Assembly: GCF_013388255.1 (NCBI RefSeq)
Contig: NZ_CP058215.1
Coordinates: forward strand, 2,161,332 to 2,225,331
Direction: 5' to 3'
Length of the DNA: 64,000 nt
From: Methanolobus zinderi
Lineage (GTDB): Archaea > Halobacteriota > Methanosarcinia > Methanosarcinales > Methanosarcinaceae
The notes beneath the pieces are model-generated. The model did not search any database. It was not told the DNA's origin and saw nothing but the letters and a program-made list of their open reading frames with translations. Below are positions 46,314-57,065 of this stretch, one piece after another. Position numbers and translations under genes: made by a program. Within the stretch, counting starts at the first letter, position 1, and every line of letters begins with the position of its first letter.

Positions 46314-47666
46314 ATGACAGAAAAATATGATGCTTTTGTAATCGGTACCGGTGCCTCAGGAACCACTTTTGCATATAAGTTACTGGATGCAGGCAAAAAA
46401 GTAGCGGTCGCCGATTGCAGGGCCTACGGAGGGACCTGCGCTCTGAGGGGTTGCATCCCAAAAAAGGTCCTCTACGGTGCAGCCAGCATTGTTGATGCAC
46501 ACAACAGAATGCTGGGAAAAGGCACCGGTGATACAAGAAATACTGTGAAATGGAAAGAACTTATAGATTTTAAAAGAACCTTCACGCAACCCCATCCAGA
46601 TCGTCATGAACAAAACTTCAGGGATTCCGGTATCGACACCTATCATGGGGTGGTGAGCTTTGAGGATGAATCCACTTTAGTGGTCAATGATCAGAGAATA
46701 CAGGCAGATCAAATAGTTATTACCACCGGATCAAAGCCCCGTGAGCTCAACATAGCCGGTGAGGAGTATCTGGTAACAAGTGAAGAATTCATGGAACTGG
46801 AAGATATCCCGGAAAAGATAATATTTGCAGGCGGAGGCTACATCTCCTTTGAATTTGCCCACGTTGCTGCAAGGTGCGGATCACAGGTAACTATATTGCA
46901 AAGGGGAGATCGTGTCTTGAAGAATTTTGATCCGGACCTGGTGGATATGCTTATAAAAGCATCCGAGGACGCTGGCATCCGGGTGATCACCGGTCGAAGC
47001 CTTGAAAGAATAGAGAAGATGGGCGATGGTTTCAAAGTAACAGGCTGCTGCACAGAGGGTGGAAAAGAAGATACTTTTTCAGCAGACATGGTAGTACACG
47101 GACTGGGAAGGGTTCCCGCCCTGGAAGAACTTCATCTTGGAAAAGGCGGTGTGGAAACAGACGACAGGGGAAACATAAAGCTGAACGAATACCTCCAGAG
47201 TGTCTCAAACCCCGGAGTTTACGCAGCAGGTGACTGCATACAGCCGGGACCCATGTTGACCCCTGTTGTAAGCATGCAGGGAGATGTGGCAGCAAGCAAT
47301 ATGATCGAAGGCAACAAGTACACTGCAGATTACAGCGTCATACCCTCGACTGTGTTTACTATACCTCCCCTTGCAGGGGTAGGGATCACGGAAAACAGGT
47401 CATCGGACAGGCATAAAGTACTCTTCCATGATATGAGTGAATGGTATTCAGCAAAAAGAATAAATCTGGGATATGCAGCATCAAAGGTAATCATCGATGA
47501 AGAAACTGACAGGATACTCGGAGCCCACATTCTTGGTCCAGAGGCTGAAGAGCTGATCAACATATTTGCAGTTGCCATGAAATATGATATTACGGCAACA
47601 CAACTCAAATCCACTGTATATTCATATCCCACACTGGGATATGATCTGAACTATATACTAAAATAA
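46314..47666 (+). CDS. FAD/NAD(P)-dependent disulfide-reductase-like flavoprotein
   Basis: The 450-residue protein has the glutathione reductase/dihydrolipoamide dehydrogenase/mercuric reductase layout: FAD motif GTGASG (residues 11-16), redox pair TCALRGC (C42, C47), NAD(P) motif FAGGGYISFEFA, second FAD motif VYAAGDC and a dimerisation domain. The usual C-terminal HPTxxE dyad is replaced by YPTLGYD, so proton shuttling must differ. ATG at 46314 follows GGTGAG; an upstream GTG overlaps that site. No lipoyl or mer gene adjoins. Substrate unknown. Confidence 0.9.
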   Translation: MTEKYDAFVIGTGASGTTFAYKLLDAGKKVAVADCRAYGGTCALRGCIPKKVLYGAASIVDAHNRMLGKGTGDTRNTVKWKELIDFKRTFTQPHPDRHEQNFRDSGIDTYHGVVSFEDESTLVVNDQRIQADQIVITTGSKPRELNIAGEEYLVTSEEFMELEDIPEKIIFAGGGYISFEFAHVAARCGSQVTILQRGDRVLKNFDPDLVDMLIKASEDAGIRVITGRSLERIEKMGDGFKVTGCCTEGGKEDTFSADMVVHGLGRVPALEELHLGKGGVETDDRGNIKLNEYLQSVSNPGVYAAGDCIQPGPMLTPVVSMQGDVAASNMIEGNKYTADYSVIPSTVFTIPPLAGVGITENRSSDRHKVLFHDMSEWYSAKRINLGYAASKVIIDEETDRILGAHILGPEAEELINIFAVAMKYDITATQLKSTVYSYPTLGYDLNYILK

Positions 47667-47863
47667 GGATGCAGCAGAATCCACACTGCTGTATTCACAC
47701 TATTTCTTTATTCAACTAATCATTTGCTTTAATAAATTCTGAGACGATAGAGTTGATATACTTAATTATAAATATGTCTATATACTAATTTAAATATGCT
47801 AAATATTGCAGCATAAAAAAAGCTGTTTCTTCCCAAAAACGCATAAATCATGAGGAGTTTTGC

Positions 47864-50299
47864 ATGGCTTCCACACAATACGAAAAAATCCCGCCTATTA
47901 AGCCAGAGGAAAAAATGGAAAACTCCGGAAAACTTCTGGACGAGCTGCCTGTAGGGGTGATCTCATTTGATAAACAGGGCAATATTCTGGAAGTGAACAG
48001 ATTTCTTCTGGATATTTTAGGTTCACCTTCAGCAGAAGCAACCAAAAAGATCAATATGCTCAGCTTTCCTCCGCTTGTATCCTCCGGTATATCCGGAACT
48101 ATCAGGCAGACATTAAAAAACGGAGAGACCACTTCAATCGAGACATTTTACAATTCCCGGTGGGGAAAGAATCTTTTTTTACGCATAAAAATTGTCCCAT
48201 ATAAAACCGATGAAGGCAATATTGCCGGATGCCATGCCATAATCGAGGATGCAACGGAAGTTGTCAAAACCGAAAAACAGCTTGAACAAAAGGATCTGAA
48301 AGAAAGACTTATTTCACAGATATCCAGTAAGTTCATAAATAGTACATTTAAGGACATCGATAAAGAGATTAAAACGGCTCTGGAACAAATGGCAAGATTC
48401 CTGGATGCCGAACGTGCAGTACTTTTCTCAATAACAGAAGACGGCAAATACGTTACAAAGACACATGAATGGCATTCTGATAATGTACATTCGTTCATAA
48501 AGATAAATGAAAGAATCCCGAAAGAAAAGTTTGTATCAAAACAACTTGAAAACCTGGATATTGTCAGTATTTATGATGTTGAGGAACTACCTGAAGAAGA
48601 TACACTTAAAAAATCTCTAAAAGAGGTAAATATTACTTCGGCTGTTTTAATACCTCTCTCCTTAAGAGGATCATTTAAAGGCTTCATTGGTCTAGACTCA
48701 ATAACAGGTCCCAAGAAATGGGATGATGATATATTCAATTTGTCAAAGCTTGTAGGAGAAATGATAACCAGTCTTCTTGAGCGTAAGCACGCAGAAAGTC
48801 TGCTACTCGAAAAAGAAAAAGAATATGAAGAGGTTATAGACGCCATTGATGCAATCATATGGAAGGCGGATGTTGACAGAGAAGGTAATTTTACAAGAAC
48901 CTACATCTCCTCTTCAGCTGATAGTATACTTCAACTGCCTACGGGCTCTATTGGAAATGATTGGGACAAATATTTTTCACATGTGCATCCCGATGACATG
49001 CAGAATATCCATGATACGTTCCAGAAGGGTTTTCAAAACCCAGGAGTTTTCTTTAACGCTGATTACCGACTTGTTACAAGCAGCGGCGAAATAGTCTGGG
49101 TCAATTCGAATGGGACAGCACACGTGTTGCAGGATGGAACTTTACGGGTATTCGGAAACTCCACAAATATCACAGAGCGAAAGAATGCTGAAGAGCAGAT
49201 CACAAAAAATGAAAAGAAATACAGATCCCTTTTTGAACAGTCAAATGATGGCATTATCCTGAACACGCTGGATGGCCGGATAGTTGATACAAATAATAGA
49301 GTCTGTGAAATGACAGGATATACCAGAGAACAACTCCTGAACATGTCGGTCCTTGACCTTCAGACTCCGGATGAGCGGATAGAAGGAGTAAATGTTCTGA
49401 AAAAATTCAGGATGGAGGGTTCTTTTAGCGGGGAAACAGAATACCTCACAGCAAATGGCAGTATTATATTTGTCAAAATCGACGCTACAATCCTCGAAGG
49501 ATATAGTAATCTTGCCCAGGCCGTAATAAGAGATATAACCGAACAGAAAATAGCAGAAGAAGCCATGTTCAATGCAAAGATTGAGGCTGAGACGGCTAGC
49601 AGGATTAAGAGCGAGTTCCTTGCCAATATGAGCCATGAACTGCGCACACCACTTAATTCCATAATTGGTTTTTCGGACATGCTCATGGAGGGACATGCGG
49701 GGCATCTGGAAGAGAAACAGAGCAGGTATGTTAAAAACGTATCAGAGAGCGGAAAATATCTTCTTACGCTGATAAACAATATACTCGACATTGCAAAGAT
49801 TGAAAGTGGAAAAATGGAGCTTGAGCCCGAGAATTTCACAATCGGAGAAATGTTCGACGATGTTGAGAATCTTATGGGCCATCTTGCCAAGAAAAAACAC
49901 ATCGAATTCCATGTGGAAAAGCCTGAGTATATCCAATTATTCGCTGATAAACTGAAGATAAAACAGATCATCTATAATCTGCTAAGCAATGCCATCAAAT
50001 TCACTCCCGAGTACGGGATTGTAAGCATTTTTGCAAGATCTTCTGACAATGAGATCATTATTTCCATACAGGATAGCGGTATTGGAATCGCCCGGGAGAA
50101 CTTAAAAGAGATGTTCAGGCCTTTCAGACAGCTCGAGAGTTCCCTATCGCGCCAGTACATGGGAACAGGTCTTGGGCTGTCCATTGTAAAAAAACTAGTA
50201 GAACTGCATGGTGGCAGCGTCAGTGTTGAAAGCGAAATTGGGAAGGGAAGTATGTTCAGCTTTACAATACCCATCACAGCCCCTTCAACGGACACATAA
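47864..50299 (+). CDS. Multi-sensor histidine kinase (PAS-GAF-PAS-PAS-HisKA-HATPase)
   Basis: The 811-residue soluble sensor kinase has PAS at about 20-125, a short coiled coil, GAF at about 150-310, two PAS domains with PAC motifs at about 320-435 and 440-565, HisKA with phosphoaccepting His in [12 protein letters not shown] (about 590), and the ATPase boxes NLLSNAIKF (about 704), DSGIGIA (about 736) and GTGLGLS (about 766). There are no transmembrane segments, so it senses a cytosolic signal. No response regulator adjoins. Confidence 0.96.
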   Translation: MASTQYEKIPPIKPEEKMENSGKLLDELPVGVISFDKQGNILEVNRFLLDILGSPSAEATKKINMLSFPPLVSSGISGTIRQTLKNGETTSIETFYNSRWGKNLFLRIKIVPYKTDEGNIAGCHAIIEDATEVVKTEKQLEQKDLKERLISQISSKFINSTFKDIDKEIKTALEQMARFLDAERAVLFSITEDGKYVTKTHEWHSDNVHSFIKINERIPKEKFVSKQLENLDIVSIYDVEELPEEDTLKKSLKEVNITSAVLIPLSLRGSFKGFIGLDSITGPKKWDDDIFNLSKLVGEMITSLLERKHAESLLLEKEKEYEEVIDAIDAIIWKADVDREGNFTRTYISSSADSILQLPTGSIGNDWDKYFSHVHPDDMQNIHDTFQKGFQNPGVFFNADYRLVTSSGEIVWVNSNGTAHVLQDGTLRVFGNSTNITERKNAEEQITKNEKKYRSLFEQSNDGIILNTLDGRIVDTNNRVCEMTGYTREQLLNMSVLDLQTPDERIEGVNVLKKFRMEGSFSGETEYLTANGSIIFVKIDATILEGYSNLAQAVIRDITEQKIAEEAMFNAKIEAETASRIKSEFLANMSHELRTPLNSIIGFSDMLMEGHAGHLEEKQSRYVKNVSESGKYLLTLINNILDIAKIESGKMELEPENFTIGEMFDDVENLMGHLAKKKHIEFHVEKPEYIQLFADKLKIKQIIYNLLSNAIKFTPEYGIVSIFARSSDNEIIISIQDSGIGIARENLKEMFRPFRQLESSLSRQYMGTGLGLSIVKKLVELHGGSVSVESEIGKGSMFSFTIPITAPSTDT

Positions 50300-50406
50300 A
50301 GATAACTTTTTTGAAAATACCTGCAATACAGGTAATTAAAACCGGAAAAAACCTTACTTAATAAAGTTTCATACAGGACTATATCTTCAGCAAGTCATTA
50401 TAAATT

Positions 50407-51699
50407 ATGCGAATAGTTCAGGTGCTTATCCCAAATGGAAAACGGGAGCCAGTACTGGCTGTACTTGACGAAGAAGAAATCGATTATGCGGTATGGGAAG
50501 AAACAGGAAGAGGAGATTTTGAAGCCCTTGTACAGTTCCCCATTCCTCCCATTGGTGTTGAACCCATATTTGAGAAACTGCTGGAGGCAGGTATAAGCAA
50601 AGATACCTATGCTGTAGTTTATTCTCCTGAGACAGTTGTTTCTTCCCGCCTGGGTAAATTGCAAAAAAAATACTCGGGCAAACGTATTGCCAGGGAGGAG
50701 CTAATTGCGCGTGCAGAAGATCTTGCACCTGCCACCTCGACATTCTTTGCATTCCTTATTCTGAGTACTATTATTGCTACCGGAGGACTGCTTCTCGACT
50801 CGGCCGCAACAATTATCGGAGCCATGGTAGTTGCCCCGCTTATGGGACCTGCAGTGTCCGCCAGTGTAGGAACAATCCTTGACTTAAGAAAGCTCGCATC
50901 CAGAGGCGTTATACTGCAGGTTACCGGCCTTCTGGCTGCAATCGCAACCGCCGCGATCATCGGTTACCTCGTTCAGCAGACTATACTTGTACCAGCCGGA
51001 CTGGATATCCGTGAGATCCCCCAGGTCGCCGAACGTACAAGCCCGAACTTCCTGTCCCTTTTCCTTGCCCTTGGTTCAGGACTTGCCGGAGCCATAAGCA
51101 TCATGCGCGGTTCCGGATCAACACTGGTAGGAGTTGCAATTGCAGTTGCACTCGTTCCACCTGCGGCGACCGCCGGACTTGGGATTGCCTGGGGCCTGCC
51201 AGGAGTGGCACTTACTGCATCTGTACTGGTACTGGTAAACCTGCTTGCTATCAATGTATCCGCACTTGCCCTTTTCTGGATCTCGGGGTTCAGGCCCATG
51301 GAGGAAACTGCAGTCGGTCGTGCTCGTAAAGCTGTGATCGGACGTGCGGTCATCCTTTTGATCGCCATTGCTATCCTTTCTATTGTACTCGCACTTGTCA
51401 CATATTCCACCTACGAAACATCCCTGGTCCAGGAACAGATCCAACAGGAAGTACAGAACATGTATGATGAATCCGGGTGGGCTGAAGAGGGAGTGATACT
51501 TGTAAGTACAAATGTAGAGTATGAACCTGCAGACCTTCTGCTGGGTGATCCTCCCACGGCTTCCGTACTGATAGGCTATCAGGCAGGGCAGACCATACCA
51601 CCCGACATTGCCCAAAGGGTCGATGATCGTCTCAAGGATACTATTGGGATGGATGTCGTCGTAAGGGTTGGATTCATCGAATCGCAACAGGCTGCCTGA
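50407..51699 (+). CDS. DUF389/TIGR00341 family membrane protein, copy 1
   Basis: The 430-residue protein has an N-terminal soluble domain (MRIVQVLIPNGKREPVLAVL, about 1-110), roughly seven membrane spans starting near residue 113 (FFAFLILSTIIATGGLLLDSAATIIGA) with conserved GAMVVAPLMGP and VPPAATAGLGIAWG segments, and a C-terminal soluble domain of about 100 residues. The function of the family is unknown. It is a near copy of the next gene. Confidence 0.93.
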   Translation: MRIVQVLIPNGKREPVLAVLDEEEIDYAVWEETGRGDFEALVQFPIPPIGVEPIFEKLLEAGISKDTYAVVYSPETVVSSRLGKLQKKYSGKRIAREELIARAEDLAPATSTFFAFLILSTIIATGGLLLDSAATIIGAMVVAPLMGPAVSASVGTILDLRKLASRGVILQVTGLLAAIATAAIIGYLVQQTILVPAGLDIREIPQVAERTSPNFLSLFLALGSGLAGAISIMRGSGSTLVGVAIAVALVPPAATAGLGIAWGLPGVALTASVLVLVNLLAINVSALALFWISGFRPMEETAVGRARKAVIGRAVILLIAIAILSIVLALVTYSTYETSLVQEQIQQEVQNMYDESGWAEEGVILVSTNVEYEPADLLLGDPPTASVLIGYQAGQTIPPDIAQRVDDRLKDTIGMDVVVRVGFIESQQAA

Positions 51700-51808
51700 A
51701 AGTTTTAGCTTTTTCTTCGGGTGTACTGTAAAAACGATTCTTTTTCTAAAAATGACAGCAGACATGTGTTTCTGTGAATTTTGAAATTAACTTAAGAAGG
51801 TGTAATAA

Positions 51809-53101
51809 ATGCGAGTAGTTCAAGTACTAATCCCAAATGGAAAACGAGAGCCAGTGCTGGCCGTGCTTGACGAAGAAGAAATCGATTACGCGGTATGGGA
51901 AGAAACAGGAAGAGGAAATTTTGAAGCCCTTGTGCAGTTTCCGATCCCTCCGATAGGTGTTGAACCTATAATGGAGAAACTGCGAGATGCAGGTATAAGC
52001 AAGGACTCCTATGCAATAGTTTTCTCTCCTGAGCTCGTGGTTTCTGAAAGGATCGGAGCGTTGCAAAAGCGCTTCTCAGGCAAACGGATCGCCAGGGAAG
52101 AACTCATTGCGCGCGCTGAAGAACTTGCACCTGCTACCTCGACATTCTTTGCATTCCTTATCCTGAGCACCGTTATTGCTACCGGAGGGCTGCTACTCGA
52201 CTCGGCTGCGACAATTATTGGAGCCATGGTGGTTGCCCCGCTTATGGGGCCGGCCATCTCTGCAAGTGTAGGAACGGTACTTGACTACAGAAAACTTGCA
52301 TCAAGAGGAGTGATATTACAGGTTACCGGCCTTCTTGCTGCAATCGCAACCGCCGCTATCATCGGATATATTGTACAGCAGACCACACTTGTAGCTCCTG
52401 GACTTGATATTCGCACTATACCACAGATCGCCGAGCGTACGAGTCCTAACTTCCTGTCCCTTTTCCTTGCTCTTGGTTCCGGACTTGCAGGTGGTATCAG
52501 TATCATGCGTGGTGCAGGATCAGCACTCGTAGGAGTTGCTATTGCTGTTGCACTTGTTCCGCCTGCAGCGACCGCAGGACTTGGAATTGCATGGGGCCTG
52601 ACTGGAGTTACACTCACCGCAGGTGTGCTCGTACTTGTGAACCTGCTTGCAATCAATGTATCTGCACTTGTCCTTTTCTGGATCTCGGGTTTCAGGCCTA
52701 TGGAGAAAACTGCGATTGGTCGTGCACGTATATCTGTAATAGTACGTGTAGGTGTTCTTGTGGTTGCCATTGCTGTACTTTCTATTGTGCTTGCAGTGGT
52801 CACATATACCTCTTACCAGAGCACACTGTTTCAAGAAGAGATGAAGCAGGAGATAGAGACTATGTATGAGGAAACGGGTTATGCTGACCAGGGGGTTCTC
52901 CTTCTCGATACAACAATTGACTACACACCTACAGACTTTTTGCTAAATTATCCTCCCGAGGTTTCCATAATCATAGGTTACCGGGAAGGACAGGACATCC
53001 CTCCCGATGTTGCCACCCAGGTTGATGAACGTCTGAAAGAGAATACAGGTCTGAATCCTGTTGTAACTGTTGAGTTCATTCAATCACAGCAATCCGCCTG
53101 A
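51809..53101 (+). CDS. DUF389/TIGR00341 family membrane protein, copy 2
   Basis: It has the same length (430 aa) and layout as the preceding gene, almost identical in the first 100 residues and in the membrane core, and diverging most in the C-terminal soluble domain after about residue 335. AAGAAGGTG lies 7 bp before the ATG. The pair arose by tandem duplication and the two proteins could form a hetero-oligomer; this is inference. Confidence 0.93.
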   Translation: MRVVQVLIPNGKREPVLAVLDEEEIDYAVWEETGRGNFEALVQFPIPPIGVEPIMEKLRDAGISKDSYAIVFSPELVVSERIGALQKRFSGKRIAREELIARAEELAPATSTFFAFLILSTVIATGGLLLDSAATIIGAMVVAPLMGPAISASVGTVLDYRKLASRGVILQVTGLLAAIATAAIIGYIVQQTTLVAPGLDIRTIPQIAERTSPNFLSLFLALGSGLAGGISIMRGAGSALVGVAIAVALVPPAATAGLGIAWGLTGVTLTAGVLVLVNLLAINVSALVLFWISGFRPMEKTAIGRARISVIVRVGVLVVAIAVLSIVLAVVTYTSYQSTLFQEEMKQEIETMYEETGYADQGVLLLDTTIDYTPTDFLLNYPPEVSIIIGYREGQDIPPDVATQVDERLKENTGLNPVVTVEFIQSQQSA

Positions 53102-53251
53102 AAGCTTGGTTTTTCTTTTGGGCACCATATCAAAAAACGACTTTTTTCTAAAAAGCAGATGGCAGACGTACATTTCTGCAAAACTTTATTAGTGTTGATG
53201 AGGTTAAACGGGAAAAACAAGCTAATTCTGAATTGGACTGTGTGACCGAAG

Positions 53252-54064
53252 ATGTCGTCAACAAAAAATGCAGTAGACTCAAAAACACCCCTCATCGAGA
53301 TGAAGAATATAACAGTGTCCAGAAAAGATCGGAAGATACTGGACTCTGTAGACCTGCAAATCAATAAAGGTGAGAACATAGCCATAATAGGACCCAACGG
53401 GTCTGGCAAATCATCCCTGATAAAGGTCATCACAGGTGATTACCGCCCCAGGGCTGACAGCAGAGATATGGTACTCCGAATACTGGGAAAGGACAAATGG
53501 AGTCTCTTTGATCTCAGGGACCTTCTGGGAATCGTTTCAGGAGACCTACAGCAGGAGTATAACAGGGACATAAGTGGTTTTGAGGTTGTACTTTCCGGTT
53601 TCTTCAGCAGTATAGGCATCTATTCAAATCATAAGGTTACGCTGGAAATGGTAGCTACGGTCCGTGAAGTGATGAAATTTCTCGAGATCACTAGACTTTC
53701 GGATAAACTGATATCCGAGATGTCAACAGGGGAGGCCAGAAGATTGCTCATAGGACGGGCTCTTGTTCACGATCCTCATATCCTGGTACTCGATGAGCCC
53801 ACAAACAGCCTTGACATGAAAAGCCATCACCAATTCAGGGAGCTGACAAGAAAGATCGCATCTGCCGGAAAGAGCATAGTCCTTGTAACCCACGAACTAG
53901 ATGACATCATACCCGAAATTGACAGGATTGTACTGTTGAAGGAAGGAAAGATATTTGCCGACGGGAAAAAGGAAAATATTCTCAGTGAAGATAAGTTTTC
54001 AGACCTTTTCGAGCTTCCCGTAAAGCTTACAAGAAACAATGGTTACTATCATGCGATATACTGA
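53252..54064 (+). CDS. Stand-alone ABC-type ATPase
   Basis: The 270-residue protein has a single ABC domain: Walker A GPNGSGKSS (about 47-55), signature MSTGEARR (about 156-163, a variant of LSGGQ), Walker B HILVLDEPTNS (about 175-185) and H-loop VTHEL. No permease or binding-protein gene is next to it; 118 bp separate it from the mevalonate operon. It resembles the ATPase half of ModF-like or metal/cofactor-type ABC systems, but the partner and substrate are unknown. Confidence 0.9.
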   Translation: MSSTKNAVDSKTPLIEMKNITVSRKDRKILDSVDLQINKGENIAIIGPNGSGKSSLIKVITGDYRPRADSRDMVLRILGKDKWSLFDLRDLLGIVSGDLQQEYNRDISGFEVVLSGFFSSIGIYSNHKVTLEMVATVREVMKFLEITRLSDKLISEMSTGEARRLLIGRALVHDPHILVLDEPTNSLDMKSHHQFRELTRKIASAGKSIVLVTHELDDIIPEIDRIVLLKEGKIFADGKKENILSEDKFSDLFELPVKLTRNNGYYHAIY

Positions 54065-54182
54065 GTTCAAATGACTTTATTCGATGATACTATTTTTCTA
54101 TCTATTTCGTTCGTACTTAAGATAATGATTTAAAGCAACAATTTCCTTTAACTATCCATATACCTGTAATACGGATGATACT

Positions 54183-55442
54183 ATGAGGGAATTCATCGAA
54201 AAACTCAAAGAGAACGGGAAGCTTGTTGAGATCAAAGATCCCGTGTCAAAGGTGTTTGAAGCTCCGAAGATTGCAAAACAGACCAATGCTCCTGTACTTT
54301 TTCACGATATAGATGGCAACAGGGCAATCATGAATGTCCTGGGTTCCAGAGACGAGCTCGCAGCAATGCTTGGCGTGGAAAAAGATATGATCATACAGAG
54401 ACTCTCGGAAATAAATCCTGAGGGTGAAGTCTTACTGGTTGAGGATTCTCCCACAAAGGAAGTTGTGAAAACAGACGTAGACCTGAACAAACTCCCCATA
54501 ATGACGCATTTTGAAAGGGACGGCGGACCCTACATCACCGCAGGCGTGGTAGTTACCGAATATGATGGTGTCATGAATGCGGCAATCCACAGGATGCTTG
54601 TGGTCGATAAGAACAGGATTGCTGCAAGGCTTGTGGCTCCAAGGCATACCTATGTGCTGCACAAAAAAGCTGCTGAGAAAGGAGAAAAACTGCCAGTAGC
54701 AATCGTTCTCGGTGCAGACCCGGCAGTCACCTACGCCTCCACAACAAGAGTACCTGCAGGCAAGGAATTCAACTACGCTGCAGCGCTCAGGGGCAAGCCT
54801 GTCGAACTGTTCGAATGCAGCAACGGTATAAAGGTTCCGCATGCAGAGATAGTCCTTGAAGGATATATTGACCCAGAAGAGCGGGTTGATGAAGGTCCTT
54901 TTGTGGATATTACCGGCACATACGACCATGTGAGACAGGAACCTGTGATACACATCACAAAGATACTGCACCGCAAGGATCCAATCTACCACGGCATACT
55001 TCCTGCCGGACCCGAACACCTTCTGATGATGGGAGTACCGTATGAGCCAAGGATCTACAAGGCAGTAAGTGAGGTAACCACTGTAAAGAATGTAGTACTC
55101 ACAGAAGGCGGCTGCTGTTACCTGCATGCTGTAGTCCAGATCGAGAAACAGACAGAAGGCGACGGGAAGAATGCAATCATGGCGGCATTTGCCAGCCACA
55201 CCAGCCTCAAACATGTGGTCGTGGTCGACGAGGATATCGACATTTTCGATATGCAGGATCTGGAATTTGCAATTGCTACAAGGGTAAAGGGTGACATGGA
55301 TATCATGATAATACCCAATGTCCGCGGAAGTTCCCTTGACCCAAGAGGATCACCGGACGGAACCACCACAAAGGTCGGGATCGATGCGACAAAGGTGCTG
55401 GCAGAGGCAGAGAATTTCGAAAGGGCGAAAATGCCCGAATGA
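54183..55442 (+). CDS. UbiD-family decarboxylase, trans-anhydromevalonate 5-phosphate decarboxylase
   Basis: The 419-residue prenylated-FMN enzyme has the UbiD catalytic region [17 protein letters not shown] (about residues 231-247) and metal/prFMN-binding NAAIHRMLV segment. Its placement 35 bp before the AcnX large-subunit gene identifies it, by established archaeal mevalonate-pathway gene clustering, as the decarboxylase that converts trans-anhydromevalonate 5-phosphate to isopentenyl phosphate. A UbiX partner must be elsewhere. TATA-like CCATATACC lies about 25 bp upstream. Confidence 0.93.
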   Translation: MREFIEKLKENGKLVEIKDPVSKVFEAPKIAKQTNAPVLFHDIDGNRAIMNVLGSRDELAAMLGVEKDMIIQRLSEINPEGEVLLVEDSPTKEVVKTDVDLNKLPIMTHFERDGGPYITAGVVVTEYDGVMNAAIHRMLVVDKNRIAARLVAPRHTYVLHKKAAEKGEKLPVAIVLGADPAVTYASTTRVPAGKEFNYAAALRGKPVELFECSNGIKVPHAEIVLEGYIDPEERVDEGPFVDITGTYDHVRQEPVIHITKILHRKDPIYHGILPAGPEHLLMMGVPYEPRIYKAVSEVTTVKNVVLTEGGCCYLHAVVQIEKQTEGDGKNAIMAAFASHTSLKHVVVVDEDIDIFDMQDLEFAIATRVKGDMDIMIIPNVRGSSLDPRGSPDGTTTKVGIDATKVLAEAENFERAKMPE

Positions 55443-55477
55443 ACTGAAATTGATAATTTAACTGATACGGGATTCCA

Positions 55478-56674
55478 ATGTATCTTACAAAGGAAGAAGA
55501 AAAGACCCTTGAAGGGGAGTACGGTGAGACACTCCGCAAGGCCATAGAAATACTTGTGGCACTCGGGGATATATACGGGGCCGACAGTCTGATACCCATA
55601 AAAAGCGCCCAGATAGCCGGGGTATCCTACAAGACCATCGGAGACGCAGGACTTGAGTGGATATCCGACCTTGAAGGAAAGGTAAAGGTCCCCGCGATAC
55701 TCAATCCTGCGGGTATGGATATGCTGCGATGGGAAGAGATGGGAATAGAGCCTGATTTTGCCAGGAAGCAGCAAGAGATCATAGATGCCTACGAAAGTCT
55801 TGGCATCAGAACAAAATGTACCTGCACTCCCTATTATCTGGAAGGTTTTGATGCGAAGTTGGGAGACCACCTTGCATGGAGTGAATCATCTGCGGTATCC
55901 TATGCCAACTCTGTAATCGGAGCAAGAACAAATAGGGAAGGCGGACCTTCCGCACTCTCTGCTGCACTCGTAGGAAAGACCGCAAACTACGGATACCATC
56001 TTGATGAGATGCGCAAGCCTGTTGTCGCAGTTACCGTTGATTGTGAACTGTCTGGATCAGACTATGGTGCACTGGGTTATGTGGCCGGAAAATCTATAGG
56101 CAGTCGTGTACCGATATTTTACATGCAAAACAAACCCTCAAATGATGAGCTAAAAACACTTGGTGCAGCCCTCGCAGCATCCGGTGCTGTTGCACTGTAC
56201 CATGTGGAAGGAGTTACACCAGAAGCTATCCGGTCAAATTTTGAAAGACCTGACGAGAACATAATAATCGAAAAGCAGCAGATTGCAGATGTCTATGAAG
56301 CCTCGGCAGAATTCACAGAAGGAGGACTTGACACCGATATAATCACCGTCGGTTGTCCTCACTGCTCACCTGAGGAACTGGAGACCATAGCAAGAATGCT
56401 TGAAGGCAAGAGCATACAGAAAGAGATGTGGGTATGTACCTCAAGAGAGGTAGCAGAGAAGTGTGTCGGACATGTAAAAGCCATCGAAAAAAGCGGAGCC
56501 AAGGTTGTCTGTGACACATGCATGGTCGTATCCCCCGCTTCAAACAACTACAAGGCAATGATGGTTAATTCCGGAAAGGCACTGGCATACGTTCCGAGCA
56601 TGTGCAGAGTTGCTTCACGATATGGAAGTATCGAGCAGTGTATCAGAGAGGCAGGTGTTGTCGATGAGAATTAA
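55478..56674 (+). CDS. Phosphomevalonate dehydratase large subunit (AcnX type)
   Basis: The 398-residue protein is the iron-sulfur subunit of the aconitase-X family enzyme that dehydrates (R)-5-phosphomevalonate. Cysteines in TKCTCTP, VGCPHCS, CDTCMV and SMCRVAS are candidate cluster ligands, and [19 protein letters not shown] is a family-typical segment. The small-subunit gene overlaps its end by 11 bp, as expected for a two-subunit enzyme. Confidence 0.94.
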   Translation: MYLTKEEEKTLEGEYGETLRKAIEILVALGDIYGADSLIPIKSAQIAGVSYKTIGDAGLEWISDLEGKVKVPAILNPAGMDMLRWEEMGIEPDFARKQQEIIDAYESLGIRTKCTCTPYYLEGFDAKLGDHLAWSESSAVSYANSVIGARTNREGGPSALSAALVGKTANYGYHLDEMRKPVVAVTVDCELSGSDYGALGYVAGKSIGSRVPIFYMQNKPSNDELKTLGAALAASGAVALYHVEGVTPEAIRSNFERPDENIIIEKQQIADVYEASAEFTEGGLDTDIITVGCPHCSPEELETIARMLEGKSIQKEMWVCTSREVAEKCVGHVKAIEKSGAKVVCDTCMVVSPASNNYKAMMVNSGKALAYVPSMCRVASRYGSIEQCIREAGVVDEN

Positions 56675-57065
56675 ATGCAGAAGCATTTCAAGAGGTACTG
56701 CCGAAGGCGAGGTACTCCTCACCCATGATTCCATCTCATTCCTTGGTAATGTAGATCCGAAGACCGGAGAAATAGTGGAACCAGAGCATGAGCTTTTTGG
56801 CCAGTGCATTAAGGACAAAGTCCTGGTCTTCCCACATGGAAAGGGTTCGACCGTAGGTTCATATGTACTCTACCAGCTTATCAAAAACGAGGTCGCACCT
56901 GCTGCCATGATCAATATCGAATCTGAGCCCATAGTTGCGGTCGGCGCTATTATTTCCGGCATTCCTCTGGTTGATAAGATGGAGAAGGATCCTTTTGAGG
57001 TACTTAAGAACGGCGACCATGTGAAGGTTGACGCTGCTTCCGGGTTCGTGGAAACTGAGATTTGA
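56664..57065 (+). CDS. Phosphomevalonate dehydratase small subunit (AcnX swivel domain)
   Basis: The 133-residue swivelling domain has [36 protein letters not shown] with the catalytic serine, and [15 protein letters not shown]. Start at ATG 56664 inside the end of the large-subunit gene; a longer frame begins at 56610 but would lengthen the overlap and is not family-like. The gene overlaps the radical SAM gene by 4 bp (TTGA). Confidence 0.93.
   Translation: MRIKCRSISRGTAEGEVLLTHDSISFLGNVDPKTGEIVEPEHELFGQCIKDKVLVFPHGKGSTVGSYVLYQLIKNEVAPAAMINIESEPIVAVGAIISGIPLVDKMEKDPFEVLKNGDHVKVDAASGFVETEI

Larger units (their letters stand above)
50407..53182 (+). repeat. Tandem duplication unit of about 1.37 kb, two copies
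   Basis: Copy A spans about 50407-51775 and copy B about 51809-53182. Similarity includes the roughly 80 bp after each stop codon (both run CTGAAAG, then a TTTTTC tract, then TTTTTTCTAAAAA-like, then GCAGAC). The match beyond the coding region shows the event copied the flank as well, probably including a transcription stop. Confidence 0.7.

Noticed and set aside
54432-55214. A 260-codon open frame antisense to the UbiD-type gene
   Set aside because: Cysteine-rich, low-quality composition, no start signal, and fully covered by a conserved gene on the other strand.
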